From: Asterias rubens | Taxonomy: Eukaryota > Echinodermata > Asteroidea > Forcipulatida > Asteriidae | Assembly: GCF_902459465.1 (NCBI RefSeq) | Contig: NC_047070.1 | Coordinates: 15,092,156-15,156,155 of the forward strand | Length of the DNA stretch: 64,000 nucleotides | Direction of reading: 5' to 3' | In this document: positions 24,914 through 35,300 of the stretch, piece by piece | Position numbering within the stretch: the stretch's first letter is position 1 | Layout of the letters: each line of letters starts with the position of its first letter | Program-made: the position numbers and the translations under genes | The notes under the pieces: generated by a model | What the model was told of the DNA's origin: nothing | Database searches by the model: none | What the model saw: only the letters and a program-made list of their open reading frames with translations

Positions 24914-25860
24914 AATATGAACTATTATAAGAAACGATTCTTAGAATGGTTTGGATAATTTTTCACCCCAAATGTTTGAATCTGAGAAACTTATTTTCTG
25001 CCTCGTGCCATCGGTTCCGGCACAGCGCAAGTATATCGCAGAACAACCTGAACCTGGCTTTAAATTGCGTGGTTCGGCTTCATTCATAAACTGCAATATT
25101 AATCCAAGGTTTAGGCTACATAAATTTGCACAAGACTTGCAGTCTTAAAATGTCGGTCGTGCCTTAATACTTCAGAATTACCCAGATCATCTGAATAATT
25201 TTGAAAGGACTCGGGGGGGGCAAAATAGAGTAAAACCTTCAGATTATATTACAATAATAATAATGAATATTTATTATTATCTACTGCATTACATTTTGTT
25301 GAACTTGATATTTACAAATTAGTCTGTTATAAATAACACATTTTATTGGCATAATCCTATAAAAAGGAAGTAAAACAAAAAGCAAAAAATGTGTTATTTA
25401 TGCACATAACTTAAAAGTCTTAGTTTCACCAACCAATCTGATTTACAAAACTTTTGAGCACTCAAAATAAATGACTTCCATCAGCAATGAGTAAAGCGAA
25501 ACAAAACTTTCTTTTTCGGATGTTAAAAGAATAAAGATTGAAAATTGAAGCTGATTATATTTATGTTAACTTAATGGAACGCATGTGTTATTTGATTTGG
25601 AGACAATCATTGACATGATATCGGCATAGCGCAAAAAAAAACAACAGGACAAGTTTAGTTCTTTTCAATTGACTAAGATTACCTCTTACCTCATTGTGTA
25701 ATAATACCTTTGAATAACTTACAACTGTGTTGAGTATTGATCCATACTTAAGACAAAATCGTGGGATATTTTCTTGGTGCTTAAACAAATAAAATCAGCT
25801 TACACATACTTTTAAAAACTGTAGAAAGTTCTTTCTCATTACATTCTGGTCTTGTTCTAA

Positions 25861-26021
25861 GTCGATTTCACAAAGATAGTCCTTACTTAGGACTAGTCCT
25901 AGGACTGTTTAGGAGTTATACAAAACTTTTTTATTTAAGAAAAGGCTAGTCCTAAGTTAGGACGAGTAACTTCTCGTAACTTGAGTTAGACAAGTTTTAA
26001 CTTATTGTGAAATCCACCCTT
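25861..26021. mobile_element. Foldback/MITE of the TTAGGACTAGTCC family
   Basis: Begins GTCGATTTCACAAAGA and ends TTGTGAAATCCACCC, with internal TAGTCCTA repeats on both arms. It is a diverged sister of the element at 44621-44770. Confidence 0.7.
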
Positions 26022-26526
26022 TGTGATTAGTAACCTACAAACCCTTTGAGCCGATCAATGGAACCAAATAATAATAATAATAACAATATTGTCATTTTTT
26101 CCACAAAGCCACATAATCAAAAGGCACATTTGAGATTTACATTGTGCACTGTTCTTTAGCTTCAAACTGCAACACTAAAGCGCAATGGTTTGCAGTTGAT
26201 GACCTACTTAAACACTTATCTGGGATAACGCAATCATACAGGTATAGGAAAGGAGTCGCGTGATCATGCGCACACGGACATATGTGGCTCTTTGTGAAAC
26301 TCTAAAAACAATTGACCTACATTAACGCTTTTCTGTTTAAATGTATAAGATGCCCCTTTGGGGATGTCGGACTCTTTGTGAAAACGCAAAATGCAATTAT
26401 TTAGGTATACACCCATTCCTGTACTGAATTTATCAATAATTTGTTATTTTAACATGTGGCTCTTCGTGAAAACGATGAAGATATTTACTGGACTGACATT
26501 TCCTCTGAAATTTTTAGAAGAGCACA

Positions 26527-29500
26527 TCAGCTTGAAGAACCCTCTTTATCTTGCTTCTTGAAGAGTCCCATGTTAAGGCCTTCGCGATTCCTGGCAATCT
26601 CGATGGCGAAGAACTGAATTCTCGTCGCTAGTGCAGAAAAGAACAACAAGACTTCAATAAGAGAATTGTACAAACATGCACTAGAAAAATGTTTGGCGAA
26701 TGCAGCACAATGATTTAAAAAAATGTTGCTTAAGATTTGTTTTCAGATGGCTTGGTTTCAACTCAGTGGGTTTGGCGACCCCCAACCAAGCCACACCAAA
26801 TCAACAAGTTGGTTACTATTTGGTCTAAACAGCATCGTCACCGTGCCGCAACCAAACACGCGAAAACGCTCAGCTGTGACCAATGTTTCTGGTTGGGGTT
26901 GCCAAAACGCACTCTAGATTTTGTCGAAACATGGACTCATATGAAAATGGTGCATCAACCATTGACGAACTGCCAACATTTGCTGCAATTGGGGAGACTT
27001 TGTATAAAAAATAATAATTACATTCAATATAATTGGGAGTAAGTTTCCATAATCACAGGGATTTTCCAATTTGTTCATCAGAACATGGAAAGATTTATTT
27101 ATTTTAAGGAAACTTTCTGCAGAATCAAGGAGAGTTGGGAGCTCTGCCAGTGGCCAATTCTTGTTTAGTTTTAAGGCAGTGCTTTGTAACAACATTACAA
27201 ATGTAGAAAGTACTTTTAATCCCTCAAACCAGGGAATTTAAACAGGAATTTCATCTTAGAGAGAGGGCAGGGTCATTTCAATTTGCAAAGGGCACTTCCA
27301 TCGTAAACTCTTAAATTTTATGAAAAGTTTTTGGAGGGGCACCAACACCAGCAGCAATGGAGCCAATATTAAAAACATTAATAAATTTCGCTCAAAACTC
27401 ACCAAAGATGGAGTTCTTTTCCGAATAGCCTTCGGTGCAATCCAATCGTAACAGCGTCCCATAGTTGAAATCTTCGACAAGGCCTTCAAATTCATTGCAG
27501 AATGGTCTCCATTTCTATCAATGATTGGTTAGAAAGAATTTGTCAGGAAAACATTTCTTTATTAATTCTGCACCTGTAATTCTCATTTTGTTTGCTTAGA
27601 AAAGAAAGGTCTCAGCAGCATTTTACTTTATAGCTTTATGCCCAATTTCATAGAGCTGCTTAAGCAGAAATTTTTGCTTGCCACATTCCCGCTAAGCAGA
27701 AATGAGCAGGATACCAGTCACAAATTGTACTTGTGACATGGGCCCAATTTCATAGAGCTGCTTAAGCACAAAATTTTGCTTAAGCAAAAAAATCCTTGCT
27801 AAGTAAAATCAGATTACCGGCCAAGACTCCACTCAATTGTTACGCTAAATGAACAACAGCTATTTACCAGTCACAATCAATGTATATGGCATAACATTTT
27901 GGCCAGTAACATGTGTAAAATAAGCGAGCTGTTTTCGTGCTTAAGCAAAATTTTTGCTTAAGCAGCTCTTTGAAATTGGCCCATGGTAGTTTGTCTGATA
28001 ACCATCTTCTGGTAAGCATAATTTTGTTGTGCTTAGCTGATTGTTTTGTGCAATGAGGACAGGATTTTGATTCCATTGCACTAAACTCTATGGGGGCCAC
28101 TTGACTTACCAGTTTGGCCGGCGCTGATTTCAAATCCTCAGGATCTATGACATCGATCTTCAGGTCAGGGAAGCATTCTCTAAATCTTTTGTATATCTCG
28201 TCATCTTGGGCTGTGAGTTTCAGCATGCGGTTATCAACCGATGACGCCAGCTGTGAAGGATATGGAGAGAAAATACAGAATCTTATTGCAACTGACTTGC
28301 AGGGTTGTCACTAAGCTGGTCGGGCCTGTCGGCACTCGCAGCTACCAAACGAATTAAGCTTGGTTCATACTTCCTGCAAATGTGATGCAAATTTGATGTG
28401 AATTTGGCGTCACAACTCTTTTCACTGCGATATTTGCAGGAGAGTTGAGCACAACTCAACAGCTGCAAACTTTTTGTTGAGAACTGTGAAGTCAACATTC
28501 GTATCGTATTTACAGGTAGTATGAACGCTTGTAAGAGCTTTACTGACTGGCACAACATTCAACCAAAATACTGAATATTTTTAATCAGAAACCAAGAATA
28601 AATTCCAGTTTTTATTCCTGACAATTTCTGACAAATATACTCACTGACTATTCTCATTTTTGTGTATCGTAATTTATTTTGCTAGCGGTACTCTAAAAAG
28701 AAAAATTATTCTGGCATTTTTGAGAAACATAATCCCAATGGGGTTGAAGTTGAGGTTAAAAATATTATCTCTTTAAAAGAAAAAAAAAGTGACTTACATT
28801 GAAGTACGTTTCCGCATGATGATAGGCTTTGACGGCCCAACCCAACTCAAGGTTTTGCTGTTGTAAAGAGACAAGTAAAAAAATGTTTATCAAGACTGTA
28901 GACTGAATTGTGAGTTACTCGAAATGCTAATTTGCCCTATTTACTCCTTGTTCTGAGCAGGGCTTAACATTTACACTGGACCACAAACCGTAAAAAACCA
29001 ATGTATTATACCCATAGCAATGGCAGCTTCTTGATACTTAGACATTGATAAAACAAATGTTGACTGCTGTTACTCAGTGAAACCTGAAGCTGTATATTTT
29101 ACCTCGGCCTTGCCATGGTAAAAATTCAATCCTTTGTTTTGGGATCACCTTGATGGCGGAACCCCAAATAGACATCCTTTCTGGTGATTAGTGAACTTGC
29201 TACACTGCAGCCCCTCCCTCCCTGGGCCTACAGCCCCCCCCCCCCCCCCCGACCTCACGGCTTGCCCAGGCAACAATACAAGGTTATCCTGAAACATGAT
29301 TGTGCCACTTTTGGAATACTGAATACAACTTGGGAGTTAACTGCTATCAACAGTGCCCACATTGTGCCCTTGAGCAAGGCACTATCATAACTGCTTCCCA
29401 CCACCTAGGAGCAAGGCACTATCATAACGGCTTCTCACCACCTAGGAGTAAAAACGGCTACTTGCATCCTGTTCAGGGGATCAGAAATATTCTCAGTCAA

Positions 29501-29759
29501 TAAATGTCAAGGGAACTGGATATAAACACTGGCCTGATGAGCAATATTGGCTCGAAACAGCCTTTACTTTTATTAAGTGCCATTTTGCTTCCTACAATGG
29601 ATGCTCTACTTCAACCCAACTAGCTGTACATAGATGGCTGTAAGGCGATATCTCCCTAAATACTTCTAACAGCAATCCTAAATGTGCAATACTTACATCA
29701 TTTGTATATTTATCTGCTGGTGTCGTTAAGGCGCGGGCGGCTGCACCCATTCCTGTCAT
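26527..29759 (-). CDS. PBDC1: PBDC1 (polysaccharide biosynthesis domain containing 1; yeast YPL225W/Chp1 family)
   Basis: Small conserved eukaryotic protein. The yeast orthologue has been described as a ribosome-associated chaperone for nascent eEF1A; the older domain name is misleading. Exons in reading order: 29759-29697, 28857-28798, 28250-28110, 27514-27403, 26627-26527. They sum to 477 bases in one frame: 158 residues, stop TGA at 26529-26527. Family blocks: LGWAVKAYHHAETYFNLASSVD, MLKLTAQDDEIYKRFRECFP, LKIDVIDPEDLKS, KWRPFCNEFEGLVEDFNYGT, LLRLDCTEGYSEKN, then TRIQFFAIEIARNREG. The long charged tail of mammalian PBDC1 is absent, so the protein ends soon after the core domain, as in yeast. 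The start chosen is the first Met of the exon at 29762; the acceptor 3 bases upstream implies a non-coding 5' exon that I could not place. It is divergent from BTRC. Confidence 0.94.
27045..27165. mobile_element. S3 SINE body fragment
   Basis: TTGTTCATCAGAACATGGAA and CTTTCTGCAGAATCAAGGAG match the S3 body at 43505-43640 in reverse. No tRNA head. It lies in the last PBDC1 intron. Confidence 0.65.
27244..27360 (+). repeat. Dispersed repeat R, PBDC1 intron copy
   Basis: GGAATTTCATCTTAGAGAGA, TTGCAAAGGGCACTTCCATC and GGAGGGGCACCAACACC are collinear with the other R copies. Its right edge comes close to PBDC1 exon 27403-27514. Confidence 0.7.
27639..28098. mobile_element. MITE (CCCAATTTCATAGAGCTG family) interrupted by a second copy
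   Basis: An element starting at about 27639 with CCCAATTTCATAGAGCTGCT reads as far as GTGACATGG, is broken by a complete second copy (27741-27983), and resumes with TAGTTTGTCTGATAACC and CTGGTAAGCATAATTTTG. Comparison with the copy at 55081-55262, read in reverse, shows that GTGACATGGTA is continuous there. The right end is eroded. The whole nest is in a PBDC1 intron. Confidence 0.75.
27741..27983. mobile_element. Complete MITE nested in another copy of its own family
   Basis: Terminal inverted repeats are GGCCCAATTTCATAGAGCTG at the left and CAGCTCTTTGAAATTGGCCC at the right, followed inward by matching CTTAAGCA stretches. ATGG (or CATGG) flanks both sides and is the likely target-site duplication. 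Confidence 0.8.
29373..29446. repeat. Tandem duplication, 2 x 37 bp
   Basis: GAGCAAGGCACTATCATAAC followed by GGCTTC(C/T)CACCACCTAG occurs twice with few changes, in a SINE-like sequence in a PBDC1 intron. Confidence 0.85.
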
Positions 29760-29954
29760 ACCCTGACAAAAAAACAAAACACAAAACACATTCAAACAAT
29801 GCATGCAATGAAAATATACGAACTGCCATACCACTCTACCATTATTTAATCAATTAAACTTTGAAACAACTGAAGGGGGAAGATGTATATTATTTTCTAC
29901 ATCACCAAACTATGAACCATGTGAACAAAAATTCAACTCATCAGCCAAAAAAGA

Positions 29955-30108
29955 GACTTTAGGCCCAGTCACATAGGCCCCGATAACAAGAACGCTATCG
30001 GGAATGATAATAATGTACGCCCTCAATTAGTAAATGAGCATGGGCAAATCCTGGGTGGAGCAATTCATTCTCTTTGTGATTATTATCGTTTTCGTGACTT
30101 AGCCTTTT
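29955..30108. mobile_element. Diverged relative of the 11.7-kb foldback element
   Basis: It begins AGGCCCAGTCACATAGGCCC and ends TTATCGTTTTCGTGACTTAG, sharing the GGCCxAGTCACA end and the ATTATCGTTTTCGT block with the element at 11692-11868. It lies upstream of PBDC1. Confidence 0.6.
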
Positions 30109-30364
30109 GTCATACATTTAAGCTTAATAAAAGTTTGAGGGGATTTCAATGTCTTTAAGAAACATTGAAAATCTGGGGTACACCTGATGTGACACCTTGC
30201 CAGTTGCGTTGCAATGAGGACTATTCAAAATGATTATGAACTCAACAGTGAGTGAGAAGAATCAAATGATCATGATCATGATTAGCCCTGGTTGATCATG
30301 ATGAGCTATGCCACTCATGACATGATAAACTTGTTCCATAATCATGACTAAATAACCTCATTCA

Positions 30365-30411
30365 AACACACAAACAAACAAACAAACAAACAAACAAACA
30401 AACAAACAAAC
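30365..30411. repeat. (CAAA)n microsatellite
   Basis: About eleven near-perfect CAAA units upstream of PBDC1. Confidence 0.9.
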
Positions 30412-30491
30412 CTGTAATTTTTTTATGGCAAGATCAGGAGTGATCGCTGATCAGTTTAAAAGTCATGAAAGTCCAACCCTACTTCTAGTAT

Positions 30492-30634
30492 ACAAATATG
30501 GACTGCTTCGAGGGCCATGGTTAAAACTATGACTCCCGAGGTGATCCCCGGAGTGTTCTATAGAACGCTACGAGGATCACCGAGGGAGTCATAGTTTTTA
30601 ACCATTGCACGAGTAAAAGCAGTCAATATTTGTT
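30492..30634. repeat. Long hairpin upstream of PBDC1, same outer ends as the 24.4-kb hairpin
   Basis: Left ACAAATATGGACTGCTT pairs with right AAGCAGTCAATATTTGT. Inner arms pair over CATGGTTAAAACTATGACTC and GAGGTGATCC. The flanks TATACAAATAT and ATATTTGTTTTA are shared with 24404-24567. Confidence 0.85.
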
Positions 30635-30636
30635 TT

Positions 30637-30971
30637 ATATAACACCCCAAACATTTCTAAATACTGTACTATTATTATTAAGTTACAGACCTGAATGCTA
30701 CAATCCACGGACGACGCAAATACAGATTGCAAACACTTTTACTGTGCTGCATGGAGTGTCGTGCAATCCGAAGTGGTTACAGACTATTAGTTTATCATCC
30801 TCATACACGCAACGGACGTCTGGGTACTGCACGCCGTGTGCTAGTCTTCGGACTAGCGCATGGCAAACCAACGCACTATCACACGGCCGTCGTCTAGCAA
30901 AACTAAGACATGTCATGTGTGACGCGCTCTAAACCAATGAGCAGGCAGAATACTTGCAAGGGGTGTTATAA
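30637..30971. mobile_element. Element with short inverted ends adjoining the hairpin
   Basis: TATAACACCCC at the left and GGGGTGTTATA at the right. About 335 bp, GC-richer than its surroundings, without coding capacity. Same position relative to a hairpin as 24574-24913. Confidence 0.55.
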
Positions 30972-30972
30972 A

Positions 30973-31016
30973 AACTATAAGGCTCCCCTGTGAGCTCACA
31001 GGGGAGCCTTAGTTTC
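30973..31016. repeat. Near-perfect palindrome, 44 bp
   Basis: AAGGCTCCCCTGTGAGCTCA reads back as CACAGGGGAGCCTT, with arms of about 22 bases and no loop. Only a two-base indel separates the outer AAACTA/TAGTTT parts. It could extrude as a cruciform. Confidence 0.85.
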
Positions 31017-31408
31017 TAGCTCCATGCTAGAACTTAGAAGTAGTCTAACCCATACCCAGGGTTTACTTTTTTAAACAGGGGCGGGGGAGGGTAACCATAT
31101 TAAACTGAATGTCATCCATTAGAGTTGGACATTACAAATACAACCAACCAACTCACGTACGACTCAAGAAGGAGTCAACTGAACGAAAAGTATTGTGAAA
31201 ATTAATTCACTTTTGTCAGTGATTAACTTTTAATGACTTGATAATAACTGTCCTCACCAAAGATCCCAGAGCTTCTTCCATGTTGTGCTTTTAACTCCTT
31301 TTACCAAGTCCCACACGTGTTCATTGACTCATTTATCTGATAATCACCAGTGTGTTTGAAATGAATGGTCTTGCCTTGAAAAGTGATTCATCGCATGAAT
31401 CACATTGG

Positions 31409-31803
31409 CACTGTTCCGGCCCAACTGTAGAGTTGCCCCAACTGTAGTTAGGACCGCCCAACTTGACTGCTCCAGTTGGGACAGCCCAACTATAGCGAGG
31501 AACCAAAATAGTCTTAATTTGCAGACGTTGTTGCGTTGATTAGCCACAATTTCTCCAACGTGGAGGGCGCTATCATCCAAGACCGCTCTCACTCTCGTTG
31601 AGCGGCGTGCTGTGTGGAGACCGTTCATAGATGATAGAGCCCTCCTGTGGGGACAAAGCACCACAAATACGTATTCTATCCAGACTAGTTATTACAGCTC
31701 TTGAGCCCAGCTATAGTTGGGCCATCCCAACTGGAACACTCAAGTCGGGACCCATCCCAACTACAGTTGGTGCAATTTTAAAGTGGGGAAGGAACAGCGC
31801 CAT
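31409..31803. mobile_element. Foldback element with CCCAACTGTAGTTGGG arms, 0.5 kb upstream of BTRC
   Basis: The left arm (GGCACTGTTCCGGCCCAACT through CTCCAGTTGGGACAGCCCAA) is mirrored by the right arm (TTGGGCCATCCCAACTGGAA through AAGGAACAGCGCC). Each arm also contains its own CCCAACT/AGTTGGG inversions. The GC-rich centre has AGGGCGCTATCAT with ATGATAGAGCCCT. Confidence 0.8.
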
Positions 31804-32045
31804 TCAGTACGCGGATTAACGAGAAGTTTAGAGGTTAGACTTCAATTGTTGGAACCCGACTACCGTCTTTGTTGTTGTTGTTTTTTCCGGGGGAAAAAAA
31901 TCAAGAAATCTGTGTCTCTAATAGAAAGGAAATAAAGTAGAACTTGTAAAATAATTTTAAATTTCATGGGATAAATTTTAAGATAATGAGTTTTATCGGA
32001 AATGTTGATGTTGTTCATTTTTATCTCAAATTTCCAGTAGTTCAG

Positions 32046-32053
32046 TGACGTCA
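32046..32053. promoter_or_regulatory. CRE palindrome upstream of BTRC
   Basis: TGACGTCA, the full CREB/ATF site, lies 261 bases before the BTRC start codon in a stretch free of the repeat families named here. Function is inferred from the motif alone. Confidence 0.35.
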
Positions 32054-32313
32054 TCAACATTCAGGGAAGCCTCAATGGTTCCCTTTCATCGGGAATTTGT
32101 GTGACAAAAATATAACGGGACCAGCGAATACCCACAACACTAACTCAATGGTTAATGCACTCTGTGTGTGTACTGTGTGTGTTGGTCGTTCCTTCTATGA
32201 GATTTTTCGTTGCCCATTTGTTTTATCTGTGTGAGCCGCCGACATTCAACCGAGTTTTTACACATTTTGTTGCACCAGACGGGACTTTAAATTGAGAACA
32301 AATAAACTGCAAC

Positions 32314-35300
32314 ATGGAGACCAGTACTATGAGTGAGGATTCAATATCAGATTTACCAGAAGGAACGGTGAGTATTGAGGATTTCCGATTTGGTTTACTA
32401 CGTAGTTACTACTCAGTCAATTTTGATAAACCATCCTTTCTTCAGAATATTGCCAAAACTTGATTTCAGTTTAATTTGGCTTTGAAGTTTGATGTTGCCA
32501 ACCAAGTATTATCAATTATGAATGATGAAGCCTAGCACTGCCACTAGATATTCAAAAATTGCTGTGACGACTGAAGTGAAAGTGGTATGACAAATTATTC
32601 AATGTATTTCTCTGATTTTCTGTCAAAAACAAAAGTTTAGACAACATTAAAATTAAATTTCAAACTGAAACTTTAAAATGTTATTTCGGATAACTTTCCA
32701 TATGGCGCCACCACTTTTTCACTCATTTTTACAAAAAGGGATATATCAATCAGGTAAATTAGATACTATATTATTTTATTTTGAATGGAAAAGTGGTGGC
32801 GTCATTCGGAAACTTGTCCGTTATTTCCTGTACTAAATTGTTTCAAAAAGAATGACTTCAACGAGTAAGGCTCCGCTTAACGATGCGACAAATTTAAACA
32901 TTTTTTAAGTAACAATCATTGTCCGACCAGCAGAAGATACTTTCACGTTTGCCATGGTGGTTGCGCCTCCTGCTCTTCTCCTCTATCTTTGTGATTCGTT
33001 CTGCTATCATTTGTTGAGAGTGACGATAGGGGAACGAACCTCATCCTTTTTAGGACTTGAACATGTCAATTGGTCGGACCATAGAGTTCAGTTCAGATTA
33101 TATATGTCATCAATGCCCTGTGCCTTTGAATTAAAGTTAAATATTGTTTGTTTTACTTGGCAAATGGTTCAACTTTTAACTTTAAGGTGTTCTGTTTGTT
33201 TTTACTGTGCGCTTAATTTTAAAAATGTTCAAGTAACTAATTGTCAGCCAATTATGAGTGTGCTTTAACAGTAATTAAATAAAAAGTTAAATTGTATCAA
33301 AATGCTTTTACTTTTAGTTCAGACTAGAAGTACCTAAACAACCATACTTTTTAACAAATAATCAATCAATCAAATATTACTCAGTTAATCCTTGTCCGAC
33401 TCCGTACAGTCCCAAATCCTATCCAATTGCCAAAGTGAAGGATTAACCCTAAATCCTATCCAATTGCCAAAGTCAGAAATCAGAAGGACTGTGGCGTGAT
33501 AATAACACTCTAAAAATGCATCTCTGTGTTGAATGTTTTCAGAATGTGGTCCTGCTACCCTGTACTAACAAAAATTAAGGGCAAACCCTGAAATATGGTC
33601 CTACATTCATCAGTGGTAAATCCCTCATGAGGGACCAGCTTAAGAAACTGGCAAGTGTACATTATGTATTCATTAAAAAAATCCCAAACATCTTTCCAAT
33701 CCCCATTTCATAGTATGCAGTACTCGATTCATCACCTCTAACCAGCCCAGCCCAGCTTCCCACCTTGCGAGAAACTAATTATCAGTGCTTACACCCGACA
33801 CAGACAGAAACACTTGTCATGCACGTTTCATTTATAAATTATAATCATGGGAAGACACCCTGTTATAAATCAACGGCGATGATATAATTCTACAAAAGGG
33901 CAAGGATTTTCTGTGAAAAGTGTATATTTAGACAAAAAGCAAAATTTATATCACTAAGCATTTATAGGTTTAACAAAAGCAAATGTAGTTTATGACAATT
34001 TGAAAATGTACAAATTTTGCCTGGCTAAACCTTCCTGATTATGCCCCTTCTAATTTTGCACTCATACAGCGACAAACACTAAGTGCATGCCCAGAATTAC
34101 ATGGAGGCAATGGCCTCTGCTGTATTGCCTTGGTGCCCCATTCAGAACTTTCCCATGTGTATGAATACATTTAGTCTTACAAATTTTACATGCAGAATTT
34201 AACCTTCTAATGTTTGATCAAACTTTCACGCTCAGTGTTCTTGAAACACAATATTTTTCATAATAGTAATTGCTTGTTTTTGTGCCCTTTCTCAATTAAC
34301 TGTTCATTGCAAGCTACTTGTAGGCACACAACGATACTAGCACATCAGGAGGTATAATCATGGGGTGATGGGGTTTTAAGTTTTTTATGTCATGCAATAA
34401 TTGAGCTGTTTGTTTATGCCGTCATCCCATTAAATTTTCACTAGGTGGTTTAATGAGGTTTCTAGCATTTCGAGGCTTGTCAAAAACAGATTCTCATAAA
34501 CAAAATCTTGTTTATCCACCCCTCAGCCCCCCCCCCCAAATCTATCCCATGTTTGTTTCAATGGAAGTGATAAACCTCTTCAAACCTGCTACTAGCCACA
34601 AACTTCACTTCACTTTGTTTTAAAAATTACATTACAATTTGACATTAAAATTTGATGAAAAAAAGGGTAATTATAACAAGTTTGAAAATACATGATTAAA
34701 TGTTGGTGCACATAATAAATGTAAGAAAGTACACATTATTACATGCTCTGGCTGTGGACAACATGTACACACAATCTGTACTGTATACACTTATGGTATA
34801 AATAATGTACATTATTACAATAAATATTGTACTATACGGTGAAGTGTATGTTTACAAGCAGATGACTAATAATAGCTTAGGTGGGGTTTTCCTGCCATTG
34901 CTCCCAAGCATCCATTGTTCTCCAGTACTTGTATGATGTAGATGTTCCAGCTCACACAAGTTTAGGCATCCAGTAATGAGCAAACGGCTCCACCTACATA
35001 CATAAAATGCACTTAATTTTGTGGCTTACAGATGGTATACAAAAAGAGAGTACATTATGTTTGTGGGAGGATGCAGTGTGATTGTTCATAATTAGGAAGG
35101 AACCTGCTGTGTCAAGGCACAGGTTAAGGTACACCCAGTCATGCCAGTTAGTATCCTACATGCAGTTGTACCAAAGAGAAAACATATTTCTCACCATAGA
35201 GAAATTACATTTTACGTTCACACAAAGTAGGTTATTTACTCATCATTGCTTTCTATGAGTCATAAACTTGTCCCAGCAGAAATGCTATCAACCGTAATGG

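Larger units (their letters stand above)
24307..26526. other. Intergenic region between the RPP30 and PBDC1 3' ends
   Basis: The two genes converge here. The stretch holds the two-part foldback element (24404-24913), AT-rich sequence with many short repeats, a foldback element (25861-26021) and a short TAA microsatellite near 26068. I could not assign a polyadenylation signal to either gene. No coding region is supported. Confidence 0.6.
29763..32313. other. Divergent intergenic region between PBDC1 and BTRC
   Basis: About 2.5 kb separate the two start regions. It contains the diverged foldback at 29955, a CAAA microsatellite, the two-part hairpin element at 30492-31016, the large foldback at 31409-31803 and a CRE palindrome at 32046. 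The non-coding first exon of PBDC1 must lie here or just beyond, but I could not choose between possible donors. Confidence 0.6.

Noticed and set aside
30365..30411. CRISPR-like or array-like regular repeats.
   Set aside because: A simple CAAA microsatellite; no CRISPR array or prokaryotic feature exists in the window.
32954..33268. A 104-residue open frame in BTRC intron 1.
   Set aside because: No conserved motif, unusual composition and no supporting splice structure.
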